The notes: a model not told the origin generated them from the sequence alone. 64,000 nt of DNA from Serripes groenlandicus (GCA_031761405.1 JASEVX010000013.1:32495035-32559034), one strand, 5' to 3'. Shown: positions 22,801 through 32,567, counted from the stretch's first letter. Translations and numbers: made by a program.

Positions 22801-25800
22801 AACTGATATCTCGGTTCCTGGAGGCCAAATATCCTACACAGTCTAGATTGTGGCGCTTCACAGGTTTTTGGTCAACAGTCGCAAAGCAGACAGTCTTTGC
22901 CAGGGATGGTACACATTTGACAAATGATGGTCAATTCAAGCTCTTCAACAATATCAGAGCAGCCGTGATTGCTGTATTGAACAACTTGTTCTAACGCAAG
23001 ATATGTATTATTTATTAGAATATCATTTTTCAATGTGACTTAACATTTCTGTATATCCAAATTAATTATTTTCAATTTGGAAATGGCACAAGTCTTTCCA
23101 TACTTCAACAATCAAACATCTCATGAACATTGCATGAAGTTTACCATGAATTGAGCTTTAAAGCTTACACATTGTTGTTCAAACACAAATTTTGATTTGT
23201 TTCTGTTACTTGCTCCCATTCATTTTTATGGAATTGCAAATGGTGTTCCACTTTAATTAGTTGCCTGATCTCAGCAACATAATTCTCCATTATACATATT
23301 TATAAATATCAAATGTACCATTTTTTAAGCAGGGTTCTGCTTTTAACTTTTTAAAAAAAGGTGCAATTGTACGGCTATGTTAATCCTTTATTTACAATTC
23401 TAAGCAGGGTTCTGCAGCAGGCAATGTTTGCCCCTTTTTTGAGCAGGTTTCTGCTTTTTATTTATGCAGGGTCTGCATTACGGCAGGGTTCTGCCTTTTA
23501 TATTTTGTTAAGCAGGGTCTGCTTTTCATTTATGCTGCATGCAGGGTCTGCAGCAGCAGGCAAGGTTTGCCTTATTTTTAGCAGGGTTCTGCTTTTTATT
23601 TATGCAGGGTCTGCATTATGGCGGGGTTCTGCCTTTTATATTTTGTTAAGCAGGGTTCTGCTTTTCATTTATGCAGGGTTCTGCCTTTCATTTACTTATT
23701 TATAACCATTTCCGCTGTAAGCCTGCACTGTCTCTGGCAAGCAGGTTTCTAATGTTATAAACAGCATTGCAAAGCTTGCAGCATCAGCAACAAGAAATTT
23801 TAGACTTTCTTAGCCTGCTCGGGCATTTAATTACCTGAATTAGTGAAACATTGCCCTCTTTATGCCAGGTTTTGAAGACGGCTTTGTTCAGTAATTCCCA
23901 ACATATGGAAATCACCAACGCCTGTCTGAACTGAGTTACTGCCTAAATGTTTGTCTTTAGGTGGTTTACAAAGTGATCTATGCATAATCTGTTGGCCGAT
24001 ACATTTAAATGTTACTCATATTAAATCATGGTTAAAAATTTCATTTAGATGCCGGCAAAAAAGAGGACAGCTACTGCTGTACAGCCTAAACCGGCCAAGA
24101 AAAGGGCCACTGTTAAACGGGCCACAAAAGGGACAGGTACACAAACCTTACAGGAGCCAAATTACATGATGGACATTCATCCAGAGTTACCTGGACCAAG
24201 CAGTCATCGACTTTTAAACGTCACATCGCCAGACATCCATACACAATCTTGTATGCATGGATCACAGAACATTAACATATCTGACAGAAATGTGCCAGTG
24301 CAAACGTCTGCAGCCGAAGATGAAGCGGATGATGAGGATGTCAACATGTCATTTCCGAATGTGTTGTCCTCACATACAGACAGCCTCTTAGGTATAGGGT
24401 ATCCAACATATGTAACCCCTGTATCAACGCCTATCAATTCACAAATATCTGCCTCCATTCAACAGAAAATCTTTCAAAACAAATTTGTGGATTTTTCTTT
24501 GTTGTTGCCCTCGGATTCGATACCGCAGGGCAATTCAAAGTTTCAACTACAGGTTGATGCAGAGGCTAATATTAGTCTGGTTCCGTCGCAAAAGACGAAG
24601 AAAATAACTTCGATTGAATCATGGACAACTGCCTTTTTGCGGTTTGTCTCTGTGTATGCCGTGCGTTTTCCCTTTGAGACGTCCACACTAATGAAATACG
24701 GGGAGATAATACGTGATCTATCTCAACGTCGGCCTGGCGCAGCTTTCGTGTTCTATGACACTCAGTTCAGGATGCTGCGTCAGACTATTCCCCACCCATG
24801 GGATAGGTTACACATGGAATTCTGGCTGTTGGCCTCTACACAGGCTAGTCCCATGCAAAGCTCTACGCAACCACGGCCCTTTCGGGTACAACAAAAAGGG
24901 GGACAGAATAATAAGCGCCAGAAATTCCTGGAAAACACATGCTGGGCCTTCAATAAAAGAGGGACCTGCAACATCAGTATGTGCAGACATCCCCACATAT
25001 GTGGTTTCTGCCGGGGCCAACACTCTGCAATCGCATGTCCCAACAAGCCCAGGGACAGATCCATTACCAATATTGCAACCAGCTCTCCCTCCCCTATTGC
25101 CAGCAGAACCACTATCCGACCTGCTAAATAGACATATCGTTACACCAATAAAAATCAATAAATTAACTCCCTTCTTAATGGGTTATCCCGATTCTCATTA
25201 TTTAATCAAAGGTTTTCAGACTGGTTTCAGGCTAGGTTACATGGGCGCTAGATCTCCTTCATCCTGTTCCAACCTGAAATCTTGTGTTGAAATGCCACAT
25301 GCTGTCTCAGAAAAACTTCAGACTGAATTGCAAACTGATCGTATTCGGGGTCCCTTTGATCATTCTCCATTCCCTGACATGAAATTAAGTCCGATAGGTT
25401 TAGTTCCCAAAAAAGTACCAGGACAGTACCGACTGATTCACCATCTTAGCTACCCAAAAGGCCAGTCGGTAAATGATTTTATTGATCCAATCTTTTCATC
25501 TGTCCATTATTCCTCTTTTGATGATGCAGTATCTCAGTTGGTTCTTTGTGGTCAAGGGACATTCATGGCCAAAACAGATATCGATAGTGCCTTTCGCCTC
25601 ATTCCCATACACCCACTTGATCATGAACTGCTAGGTTTCACGTTTCTTAATAAATATTATTTTGATGCATGCCTTCCCATGGGTGCATCAAGCTCATGTG
25701 CAATATTTGAAAAATTCAGTACAGCTATCCACTGGATAGCTGCAACACATTTAAACATCAAGCATATGGTCCACATTTTGGACGATTTCCTAATTTTAGG

Positions 25801-28800
25801 CCCTAAAAATACATGTCACAAAAATTTAACAGAATTTTTACTATTCTGTTCCAATATTGGGATACCTATAAAACAGGAAAAAACTGTGTATCCATGCAAT
25901 ACTATAACTTTCATGGGTTTAGAACTTGATTCAATTACTATGGAGGCTCGCTTGCCAGATGACAAATTGGTAAAGTTGCAATCCCTTTTAGCCCTGTACA
26001 AGAACAAACGTACAATAAAATTAAGGGAGCTACAGTCAATGCTGGGTCTTCTGAATTTCTGCTGCCAGGTGGTTGTCCCTGGCCGTTCTTTCATGCGCCG
26101 TCTAACCGACTTAACTTGTAAAGTTACAAACCCAAATCACCATATCACTCTGAATAAAGAGAGTCGCAAAGATATTTCAGCATGGCTTATGTTCTTGCAA
26201 CATTTCAATGGTAGACAACTACTGCTTGACAGACGTTGGGTTACGAGTGACATGTTGCATTTGCACACAGATGCATCTGGGGCAATAGGATTTGGGGCAA
26301 TTTTTGGCAGTAAGTGGTTCAATGGCAAGTGGTCAGTTGCTGTGGCTCCTTTAAACATCACTTTTAAAGAATACTTTCCAATAGTAGTAGCTTTAGAAGT
26401 ATGGGGGAAACACTTTCAAAATAGATGTTTAGTCATACATTCTGATAACATGGCGGTGGTTCAAATAATTAATAAACAAACGACTAAAGAACCAATGGTT
26501 ATGGCCCTAGTACGCCGTATGGTAATAGCATGTATGACTTTGAATATCCTTCTCCGGGCTAAACATATCCCAGGAAAAGAAAATATTTTGCCAGACCTAC
26601 TTTCACGTTTTCAGATGGGGCAGTTCAAACGTTTAGCACCCCAGATGGACAATCTTCCAACAGACGTACCAATCGACTTGCTTCAGCAAATATAAATTTT
26701 GATGTAGGCCGGTTGCTTCAGGATTCGTTAGCACCAGCCACTATCAACGCTTATCGAAATGCCCTTAAACATTATCAAATATTTCACATGACATTTCATA
26801 CATCTGAGTCGATTTTGCCAGTCTCTGTTGAAAAACTAGCCCAGTTCATAGCTGTGTGTCATCGCAAGGGTCTTAAATCTTCTACAATAACCACATATTT
26901 GTCTGCCATAGCATACATTCATAACATTAGGGGATATCCTAATCCCGGGGAGGCCTTTCTGATACAAAAAATCCTTCACGGTCTTCGACGCAACTCCTCC
27001 CCTGACAAAAGGTTACCAATTACTTTAGATATTTTGCAAAAGCTGATTCAAGCATTACCACAACATTGCGAGGATCTATATATCCGCAGTGTTTTCAAAG
27101 CCATGTTTCTAGCTGCGTTTTTTGGTCTTCTCAGAGTCAGCGAAATTGCAGTAACGAGGTCAAGTCCTCAACATGCACTTCTCCGCCAGAATGTGCAAGT
27201 ACAGTTTCTGGGTTCAAAACCACACCTACTTCTGTTACACTTAACGTCATACAAACATTCTCAGGGCAACATGGCTACGGTGCCACTACAGTGCAATCCA
27301 TTAAAATCTTTATGTCCAGTAAAAGCTCTTTACAAAATTTACAGCTCTTCAACAACACAGGGCCCGTTGTTTCGTTATGCTTGTCTCTGTCCAATAACAG
27401 CTACTGGTTTTAGAACCATGCTCCGAAGATGTGTATTATCTTGTAATTTAGACCCTGTTCGATACACAGCTCATTCACTGAGGATAGGCGGTGCTACATA
27501 TGCACACAGTACAAATGTGTCAAATGAGCAACTTAAAAAGCTAGGCAGGTGGAAGTCATCGGCTTTCTTGAAATATATTCGTCCGAATCCTTTACATGCA
27601 CCTGCTTCAAGCAAACAATGATACTCTATTGATTCATTACAGGAAACACTGTTAGATCATACCAATTTAATGAAAACCCACTCCTCTGACTGTCTTAAGC
27701 AGCACAGTTCAATCTACTTTTACAAAATATCACATTTGGAGAAATATGATTGTGTACTTTTTGTATATATGTTTATCTTAAATCTTAGTTACAGTTGTGT
27801 TTTCTAAGAAATGTATAACCATGAATTCGTTCTTAAACTCGACTGACTGAGGCGGCGGGTATAGTTCAGTTCTGGGTATACAATAGTTACTTCACTAGAT
27901 AGTTAAATTATGCTATTATTCACCTTTTACCAGTATTTTTTTTTTTTTTATGTAAGGAGACTGGTCTCCTCCAAATTTTATAGTTAACTTACAGTAAGGC
28001 ATGTATAACCGTGAATTTGTTCTGGAGCTCGACTGACTGAGGCGGCGAGCATAGTTCAGTTCTGGTGTGTACATGAGTTACTGCATTAGATGATTTTTAA
28101 TGATGCCATTATTCACCTAAACCAATATTGTTTGAGGGACTGCAGCTGGTTTTCTCAAAGAGTCATCTTTGCCATCACATATGTACAACCATGAATTTGT
28201 GTTGGACTCGACTGACTGAGGCGGCGAGTTCAGTTCAGTTTTTGCGTGTACATGGATTACTTAATTAGATATGTTTGTGTTATACCAATGTCAATTTAAC
28301 CAATGTTGTTTGATGGGCTGAAACTGATTTTCAATTCAATTCATTGCCAGTTTTGTACCAACTGTCTGAGGCAGTGGTACTAGCTTATAGGTGAACTTTT
28401 TGAGCAATACTTCTCATTTGAAGTACGACATCACATTATAGTTTTATGCTTAAATTAAAAACTAATAAGCATCTTAGCATGTTAAATGTCTCAACTGAAT
28501 AAAACGTGGACTCATTTATCTATCACCATTTATTATGCAAACTAGCTGTTTCTCCCCATCACATAATTAATTGTGTTATCTGAGATAATAGTCATGTCTC
28601 ACGCCTTGTTTAATATGTTGGTTAAGGTCATTCAAACAAAATTTAATTCGGATGTATTTCACATGGACTATTACAAAAATGTATTTTGTAGGATTTCATA
28701 ATTTGTTTGTTTTTATAATTTTATGTAAAATGTCCTTATCTCCTGACAAGAAGCTCACCTCATCTGGGCTTGGCGGTCGTTTCACTGTGGCGGTTGTTTC

Positions 28801-31128
28801 GCCCAGATATGGAAAAATGTTTTATAATTCATATATTTTATTATGAATTAAAATTAAAATTTAAGGCATTTTAAATCTTAAAATGCCCAATTTCAACTTC
28901 AATTTAATTTCTGGCTTATCATTTTCCCTTACTAGTCCGGTTACCTGTCCCTTGTCAGAATATATGGAAATGTATAAAACAGTATTATATGGAAACAATG
29001 GAACATAAATAGATTTTATGCATGCATAAAAGTATTTATGGTATTGGGGACCCGTTTTTATCTGGAGCGGTTACTCCCAACTGAGTGGGGGGTAGACTGG
29101 CGGTCCTGGCCACCTGCGAGTCACGTGATGATGCACGATGACATTGCTGCAACGTATTACGTAATATGACGTAATGCGACGGGTGTCGGCCAATCGCTGG
29201 TGGGGGTGCCCGGAGCGGCTAGTCAGCTACCTCCTTTCTCGGAGAGCAGACTTCCTTTGTTTTAAACAAAATTACGTTGTGAAGAGGGAATTCTGTTTTT
29301 TAACCACCACCTCCCTATTCCACCTCCGTATATTACATTATATGTTACTATCTATGTTTTTATTTCATTTATATTTTTATTTTTCATGTCTGGCGGTTGT
29401 TTCGCCCAGATATGGAAAAATGTTTTATAATTCATATATTTTATTATGAATTAAAATTAAAATTTAAGGCATTTTAAATCTTAAAATGCCCAATTTCAAC
29501 TTCAATTTAATTTCTGGCTTATCATTTTCCCTTACTAGTCCGGTTACCTGTCCCTTGTCAGAATATATGGAAATGTATAAAACAGTATTATATGGAAACA
29601 ATGGAACATAAAAGGCACTTATTACCTGATCCTTCAGAGCAAACTCCAAACACATCACATTTCCTGGGAGTCTTGAAAAATATTGGCCCAACTTGACGAC
29701 TGTGGTGTGGGTAGTATACCTGCTGAGCATAGTCCCAGGAGTAGTGTAACTTTTTGTTTACTGTACATGGAGGATTACCTGAAAAAAGATAAAACATTTA
29801 GTAAAAATTTGTTGTCAATTATTTATACCCACTATAATTTACTACTTTTTCATCTTGTAGATTAAGGAAACAGGTACAATTTCAATTGAGTCAGACTACA
29901 CTCTATATCAGAGGTTCATGTTAAAATGCCAATACATGATGTATGTGATACAACATTATGGTAATGAAAAAGTTTTATGGTCAGCTAAGGAAAAGGAAAT
30001 TAATTTACTGATATGATTACCATTTTTTAGTTCAGGTGGTAGTTCATCAAATGAAGTTTTGCTCATTTCACACTGGGACCGGTAATAGTCACGTTGCTTT
30101 TTCGATTCAATAACATGACACGTGTAGTCAGCCAACATGGCAGCTTTTTCATCCTCATTTAATTGTCCACTGTTTAAAACTTTAACACAATACCCCTGGC
30201 ATTTCTGACACAAATCTGTGCATGGCTTACTGACACTTATGTGTGGGCAAAAATTATGCCATGTTCTTTGAAATGTCCTTAAACTGATACTTCTGAACTG
30301 CATATCATTTGCTGTTTGCTCATAAAGTTGATGTATATCAGGAATAGACTTATCCGATGGTAGCAATAGTACATGTGACTGCCTGAAATTGGGAAGTCTG
30401 CCGGGTAATGGGAGTGCATTATCTTTTGCATATCTGCATATGAATGTTTTAATTCTTACAATGTCTTGTTCAGTCAGGGCATGTTTAGGAACAGACATGG
30501 TTAGGCCATGCACTCGGGCAGATATACCATCTGTGTCTAGAGATTGAGCAATCCTCTGCATTTTTTTCCTCTCTATGCCATGTGCAAAACAAAAAAGTTC
30601 CCGACACACCTGTTGGCTATTAAAAAAAAACTTCTGTGATGGCTTTTCACGATGTTTAATTTTATGTTTTTTTGAAGAGGTTGTGCCTCCACTTTGCCTT
30701 TGAGCAGAAAGTTGTGCCTTTATAATAAGGTCAAGTTCTGGTGTTGTCATTTCTTTACATGATTCTCTATGTGACAATACACCATCAAAATCAACAACAA
30801 GGCTACATGGTCTTGAATACAGTTTTGAACATTTACAAGTTTCACTTTTAAATTTTTCAATACATTGGTTTTCTTTTTCATCTACTATTGATGGGTCTGT
30901 TAAAAAAAAAACACTCTCATCATTATCACTATCAGAATCATAATTTACACTAGTGTCCGAGTCGCTATCACTACGATCTGCCGATAATGTAGACTCAACT
31001 TCGAACTGTGCATTATTAAAATATAAACGATCAACAATGCCCAATTCATTAATAAATTCATCATCTTGATTATGAATAAGTTCGTAAGGAATAGTGCTTG
31101 CATTGCTTAACTGACTTAACTGACTCAT
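19886..31128 (-). CDS. Intact five-exon DUF7869-like gene, cargo of the transposon
   Basis: Exons on the minus strand: 31128-30021, 29778-29626, 21698-21504, 20988-20901 and 20384-19886. Every junction has GT/AG signals (for example AATG|GTAATC, ATCAG|GTAATAAG, TTTTGCAG|GG, TGCAG|GTAAAT). Together they total 2043 nt, a whole number of codons with no internal stop: 680 aa. I start at MSQLSQL because the upstream residues lie in promoter-like sequence. An acidic Ser/Asp stretch (about 50-75) comes first. Next are CKCSK/RPC, then CRELFCFAHG (about 175), LPLPGR (about 240), TFQRTW and a Cys cluster C-x3-C-x2-C-x3-C (about 303-314). Exon 3 has LVDEAES (D429) and HFDNCCGQNKNN (D464), the hallmark of a family widespread in molluscs and cnidarians. 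The function is unknown; the spaced aspartates could belong to an RNase H-like fold (inference). Intron 2 contains a whole Ngaro retrotransposon. Confidence 0.8.
21895..22194 (+). repeat. Ngaro split direct repeat A1
   Basis: 300 bp, matching A2 (29004-29303) at every position compared. It contains GTCACGTGATGATGC and CGTATTACGTAATATGACG, palindromic ACGT-rich motifs that may serve the element's promoter. Confidence 0.9.
22389..22994 (+). CDS. SGNH/GDSL-type hydrolase of Ngaro
   Basis: About 201 aa from ATG 22389 (an earlier in-frame ATG lies at 22329, but the 22389 start is directly followed by the conserved first strand). Block I reads VFGHSFVHRL (nucleophile Ser in G-H-S), block III IGTNDIYS (G-x-N-D) and block V RDGTHLTNDG (D-x-x-H), so the Ser-Asn-Asp-His set is present. 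The fold is that of lipases/esterases and O-acetyl hydrolases. SGNH proteins have been reported in some Ngaro/DIRS elements, where the substrate is unknown. It precedes Gag and is separated from it by a GC-hairpin minisatellite. Confidence 0.85.
   Translation: MAAVKIHVFGHSFVHRLKRFISDSTNIRYDLGLRQSVLVQYSGFPGAKINTLHEHLDVIEDFAPDIVVLMIGTNDIYSEFNTPSDVASDIVTLVGKLVTKHRVQYVIVGQILHRAPSVFTRYPVDLEWFNCRVDATNQLISRFLEAKYPTQSRLWRFTGFWSTVAKQTVFARDGTHLTNDGQFKLFNNIRAAVIAVLNNLF
23328..23700 (+). repeat. GCAGGGTTCTGC hairpin minisatellite inside Ngaro
   Basis: About 12-15 irregular copies of GCAGGGTTCTGC / GCAGGGTCTGC spaced by TTTTATTTAT-type AT stretches. GCAG...CTGC makes each copy a mini-hairpin. The overlapping frame at 23361-23705 is low-complexity read-through. 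It occupies the gap between the hydrolase and Gag, so it may act on RNA (structure, translation or packaging), which is inference. Confidence 0.8.
24049..25131 (+). CDS. Ngaro Gag-like protein
   Basis: 360 aa, beginning with a Lys/Arg-rich basic tail (MPAKKRTATAV), then an acidic linker (EDEADDEDVNM), a central capsid-like region around SIESWTTAFLRFVSVYAVRF, and a C-terminal Cys/His cluster CWAFNKRGTC...CRHPHICGFC...H...C near residues 302-334 that should bind RNA. The ATG directly follows TTTCATTTAG, a possible splice acceptor. It overlaps the RT frame from 24713 to 25131 in a different phase, so RT is probably made by frameshift or from a spliced RNA. Confidence 0.8.
   Translation: MPAKKRTATAVQPKPAKKRATVKRATKGTGTQTLQEPNYMMDIHPELPGPSSHRLLNVTSPDIHTQSCMHGSQNINISDRNVPVQTSAAEDEADDEDVNMSFPNVLSSHTDSLLGIGYPTYVTPVSTPINSQISASIQQKIFQNKFVDFSLLLPSDSIPQGNSKFQLQVDAEANISLVPSQKTKKITSIESWTTAFLRFVSVYAVRFPFETSTLMKYGEIIRDLSQRRPGAAFVFYDTQFRMLRQTIPHPWDRLHMEFWLLASTQASPMQSSTQPRPFRVQQKGGQNNKRQKFLENTCWAFNKRGTCNISMCRHPHICGFCRGQHSAIACPNKPRDRSITNIATSSPSPIASRTTIRPAK
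24713..26695 (+). CDS. Ngaro reverse transcriptase - RNase H
   Basis: Open frame of 660 codons. The true protein probably starts near 25060-25130, because upstream codons overlap Gag and look like non-coding shadow. The RT domain shows LVPKKVPGQYRLIHHL, AKTDIDSAFRLIPI (catalytic Asp), LPMGASSSCAIFEKF and HILDDFLIL (DD of the polymerase box). A thumb/connection follows, then RNase H with LHTDASGAIGFG, a catalytic Glu in ALEVW, IHSDNMAVV and a final IPGKENILPDLLSR. This RT/RH pairing is of the DIRS/Ngaro type. No protease or integrase is present. It ends at TAA 26693-26695, just before the recombinase frame. Confidence 0.9.
   Translation: MIYLNVGLAQLSCSMTLSSGCCVRLFPTHGIGYTWNSGCWPLHRLVPCKALRNHGPFGYNKKGDRIISARNSWKTHAGPSIKEGPATSVCADIPTYVVSAGANTLQSHVPTSPGTDPLPILQPALPPLLPAEPLSDLLNRHIVTPIKINKLTPFLMGYPDSHYLIKGFQTGFRLGYMGARSPSSCSNLKSCVEMPHAVSEKLQTELQTDRIRGPFDHSPFPDMKLSPIGLVPKKVPGQYRLIHHLSYPKGQSVNDFIDPIFSSVHYSSFDDAVSQLVLCGQGTFMAKTDIDSAFRLIPIHPLDHELLGFTFLNKYYFDACLPMGASSSCAIFEKFSTAIHWIAATHLNIKHMVHILDDFLILGPKNTCHKNLTEFLLFCSNIGIPIKQEKTVYPCNTITFMGLELDSITMEARLPDDKLVKLQSLLALYKNKRTIKLRELQSMLGLLNFCCQVVVPGRSFMRRLTDLTCKVTNPNHHITLNKESRKDISAWLMFLQHFNGRQLLLDRRWVTSDMLHLHTDASGAIGFGAIFGSKWFNGKWSVAVAPLNITFKEYFPIVVALEVWGKHFQNRCLVIHSDNMAVVQIINKQTTKEPMVMALVRRMVIACMTLNILLRAKHIPGKENILPDLLSRFQMGQFKRLAPQMDNLPTDVPIDLLQQI
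26713..27621 (+). CDS. Ngaro tyrosine recombinase
   Basis: About 302 codons, open upstream of 26713 and without a convincing ATG, so it is likely translated after RT by frameshift or reinitiation. The N-terminal SAM-like core-binding region is KLAQFIAVCHRKGLKSSTI and TYLSAIAYIHN. The catalytic domain has LLRVSEIA (first Arg), HSLRIGGATYA (H-x2-R) and a terminal FLKYIRP (Tyr nucleophile). All four hallmark residues are present. It integrates circular cDNA by site-specific recombination, explaining the absence of a target duplication. Confidence 0.9.
   Translation: MLQDSLAPATINAYRNALKHYQIFHMTFHTSESILPVSVEKLAQFIAVCHRKGLKSSTITTYLSAIAYIHNIRGYPNPGEAFLIQKILHGLRRNSSPDKRLPITLDILQKLIQALPQHCEDLYIRSVFKAMFLAAFFGLLRVSEIAVTRSSPQHALLRQNVQVQFLGSKPHLLLLHLTSYKHSQGNMATVPLQCNPLKSLCPVKALYKIYSSSTTQGPLFRYACLCPITATGFRTMLRRCVLSCNLDPVRYTAHSLRIGGATYAHSTNVSNEQLKKLGRWKSSAFLKYIRPNPLHAPASSKQ
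27800..28400 (+). repeat. Tandem imperfect units in the Ngaro 3' region
   Basis: Three to four units of about 185 bp marked by ATGTATAACCATGAATTCGT, CTCGACTGACTGAGGCGGCG and AGTTCAGTTCTGG at about 27811, 27998 and 28182, with a weak fourth near 28350 (ACTGTCTGAGGCAGTGG). Non-coding, between the recombinase and repeat B1. Confidence 0.75.
28788..29009 (+). repeat. Ngaro split direct repeat B1
   Basis: 222 bp, identical on reading to B2 (29391-29612). It joins A2 directly (they share CATAAA at 29004-29009). It contains the palindromic GGCATTTTAAATCTTAAAATGCC. Confidence 0.9.
29004..29303 (+). repeat. Ngaro split direct repeat A2
   Basis: Copy of A1. The B1-A2 junction corresponds to the circle junction used in YR retrotransposition models. 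Confidence 0.9.
29391..29612 (+). repeat. Ngaro split direct repeat B2
   Basis: Right end of the element, finishing in GGAACATAAA, 13 bp before the donor site of exon 2 of the DUF7869-like gene. About 87 bp of unique sequence separates A2 from B2. Confidence 0.9.
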
Positions 31129-31191
31129 ATTGAGAACAGTTAAATTTAACCGCCAGCTACTGTCATTTTCGTTGCTACAACAAAAAAACAT

Positions 31192-31200
31192 CACTTCCGG
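31192..31200 (-). promoter_or_regulatory. ETS-type site before the DUF7869-like gene
   Basis: CACTTCCGG on the plus strand (CCGGAAGTG in gene orientation), about 64 bp upstream of the chosen start codon at 31128. Confidence 0.5.
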
Positions 31201-31379
31201 GTTTTCGTGACAACGAAACTCTGTCATAAACAGATCGAAAGAGTAGTTTTTGTTTATTCTCGAGGTAAATGCATGATACAAAATGAGAACAGATACTAAC
31301 CTTAACGTCGTAGGATGTGTCTCCATGCGTCAATACTTTAATTCTGCAAATCATTGTCGTATAGGCAAACATTTTAATG

Positions 31380-32060
31380 TTTGAGTACCGGAAATAGATT
31401 TCTACGCAAGGGAAATAACTTCCATCGAAATGAGGTCAAAGGTATAGATCTACCAAATATCCGAATACAACAAAACATACCGAAATACACACACATTCAC
31501 ATTTAATAAACCTCGAAACGCAATATATTTATTAAAAATGTTAGTATGCAAACAACACAATCTATATCATCATAAGATGAAGTGTCGTAGTGTTTACTGT
31601 GAGTTTTTGATTTGTATTTCGTCGTATTTGGGTGTTTTGTTTTCCGTCAACAAATTGTTAATAAATCGACCATCTTCACTAAACTATTGTTCCGAAAAAA
31701 CAATTGCAATGGTTCATTTTGTGTAACCGACATGAATTTTAAGCCCACTGAAGATTGAAAAGTGAAATATGACGGTTTGCATATTTTCACAATTTGAACG
31801 TCAAGACAAATTACACGTTTTCTCGTAAATGACGTTCGCCTCAATTGGCCCCATTTCTTCAGACGTCGTCACATATGGTTACAGGATTCCCCTTCACTAA
31901 AAAGAGATAAAACAAATTTTATTTAGAATTGTTAAATGCTCACATCCAATAAAATGTCGTAAGTTAGGCACAACAAGTAATCGTATGATTTGTATCATAT
32001 ATAGGCCACATATTTATGACCATTCTGAAGTAAACAATATATAAATATTGCATGGCATCC
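31380..32060. other. No gene seen
   Basis: Upstream region of the DUF7869-like gene, within the long intron of the SAP/SWIM/YqaJ gene. It also contains TACCGGAAATAG (31388-31399), a weaker ETS-like site. Short frames here have no recognisable domain. Confidence 0.5.
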
Positions 32061-32061
32061 A

Positions 32062-32150
32062 GTGAGACAGTACACATTGTCAACATGAGGAAGATACTGT
32101 TACCCGAGGCGAAGTCGAGGTTAACAGTATTTACCAGAATGTTGACATGC
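32062..32150. repeat. Imperfect foldback hairpin with CGAGGCGAAGTCGAG loop
   Basis: TGTCAACAT...ATACTGTTA pairs with TAACAGTAT...ATGTTGACA around a GC-rich centre. The layout resembles the foldback at 10420-10558 (AT-rich arms, purine-rich GAG/GCG centre), so both may belong to one hairpin transposon class. Confidence 0.6.
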
Positions 32151-32344
32151 ACTATTTATTTTATTATACCAAACAAAATTACAAGCTTATTCTTTTTTTT
32201 CTGTACCCTTATTTTGAGGTGAACATGGTTACTTCAATATAACACCACATATGAACAGTATACATGGCATGCGCGTCAGTCATAGCATAAGACAGTAAAA
32301 AATTGCCCATGATGAGTATATGAGAATTTAACGTTACAAAGTCA

Positions 32345-32396
32345 CATGATGTATACCAGGGTGACTATAATGAAATATAGTCACCCTGTGTATACT
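32345..32396. repeat. Hairpin GTATAC-AGGGTGACTATA
   Basis: GTATACCAGGGTGACTATA is followed after 6 bp by TATAGTCACCCTGTGTATAC. Only one or two positions do not pair. Confidence 0.75.
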
Positions 32397-32567
32397 AATA
32401 CTGTTTATTAAGTTAACTACATAATAAATAGTTGCCAGTAACTCAACTTATGTGATAATTATGTTTATTATATAATTGAAAAAGACAATGGAATAAAGCA
32501 GCTTGTTTACAGTATACATGTTAGTTGTTATACACAAAAGCAAACATATTTTTATTGATGTACGTAC

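Larger units (their letters stand above)
21895..29612 (+). mobile_element. Complete Ngaro-type tyrosine-recombinase retrotransposon
   Basis: Architecture A1 - ORFs - B1-A2 - B2. A1 is 21895-22194, B1 28788-29009, A2 29004-29303 and B2 29391-29612. The A pair and the B pair look identical on reading, which points to recent insertion. The frames are SGNH hydrolase, Gag with Cys/His fingers, RT-RNase H and a tyrosine recombinase with an R-H-R-Y set. There is no DDE integrase, no protease and no LTR. Split direct repeats with a YR are the signature of Ngaro within the DIRS order. Only a short CATAAA is shared at both flanks and at the B1/A2 junction, as expected for YR-mediated insertion without a true target duplication. 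It sits in intron 2 of the DUF7869-like gene in the opposite orientation. Removing it leaves an intron of about 215 bp. Confidence 0.92.

Noticed and set aside
24780..25158. Minus-strand frames of 110-116 aa opposite Gag
   Set aside because: Shadows of the Gag/RT coding overlap; no independent support.
21895..29612. Reading the A and B repeats as LTRs of a Gypsy/Copia element
   Set aside because: The repeats are interleaved (A1, B1-A2, B2), there is no integrase or protease, and a tyrosine recombinase is present.
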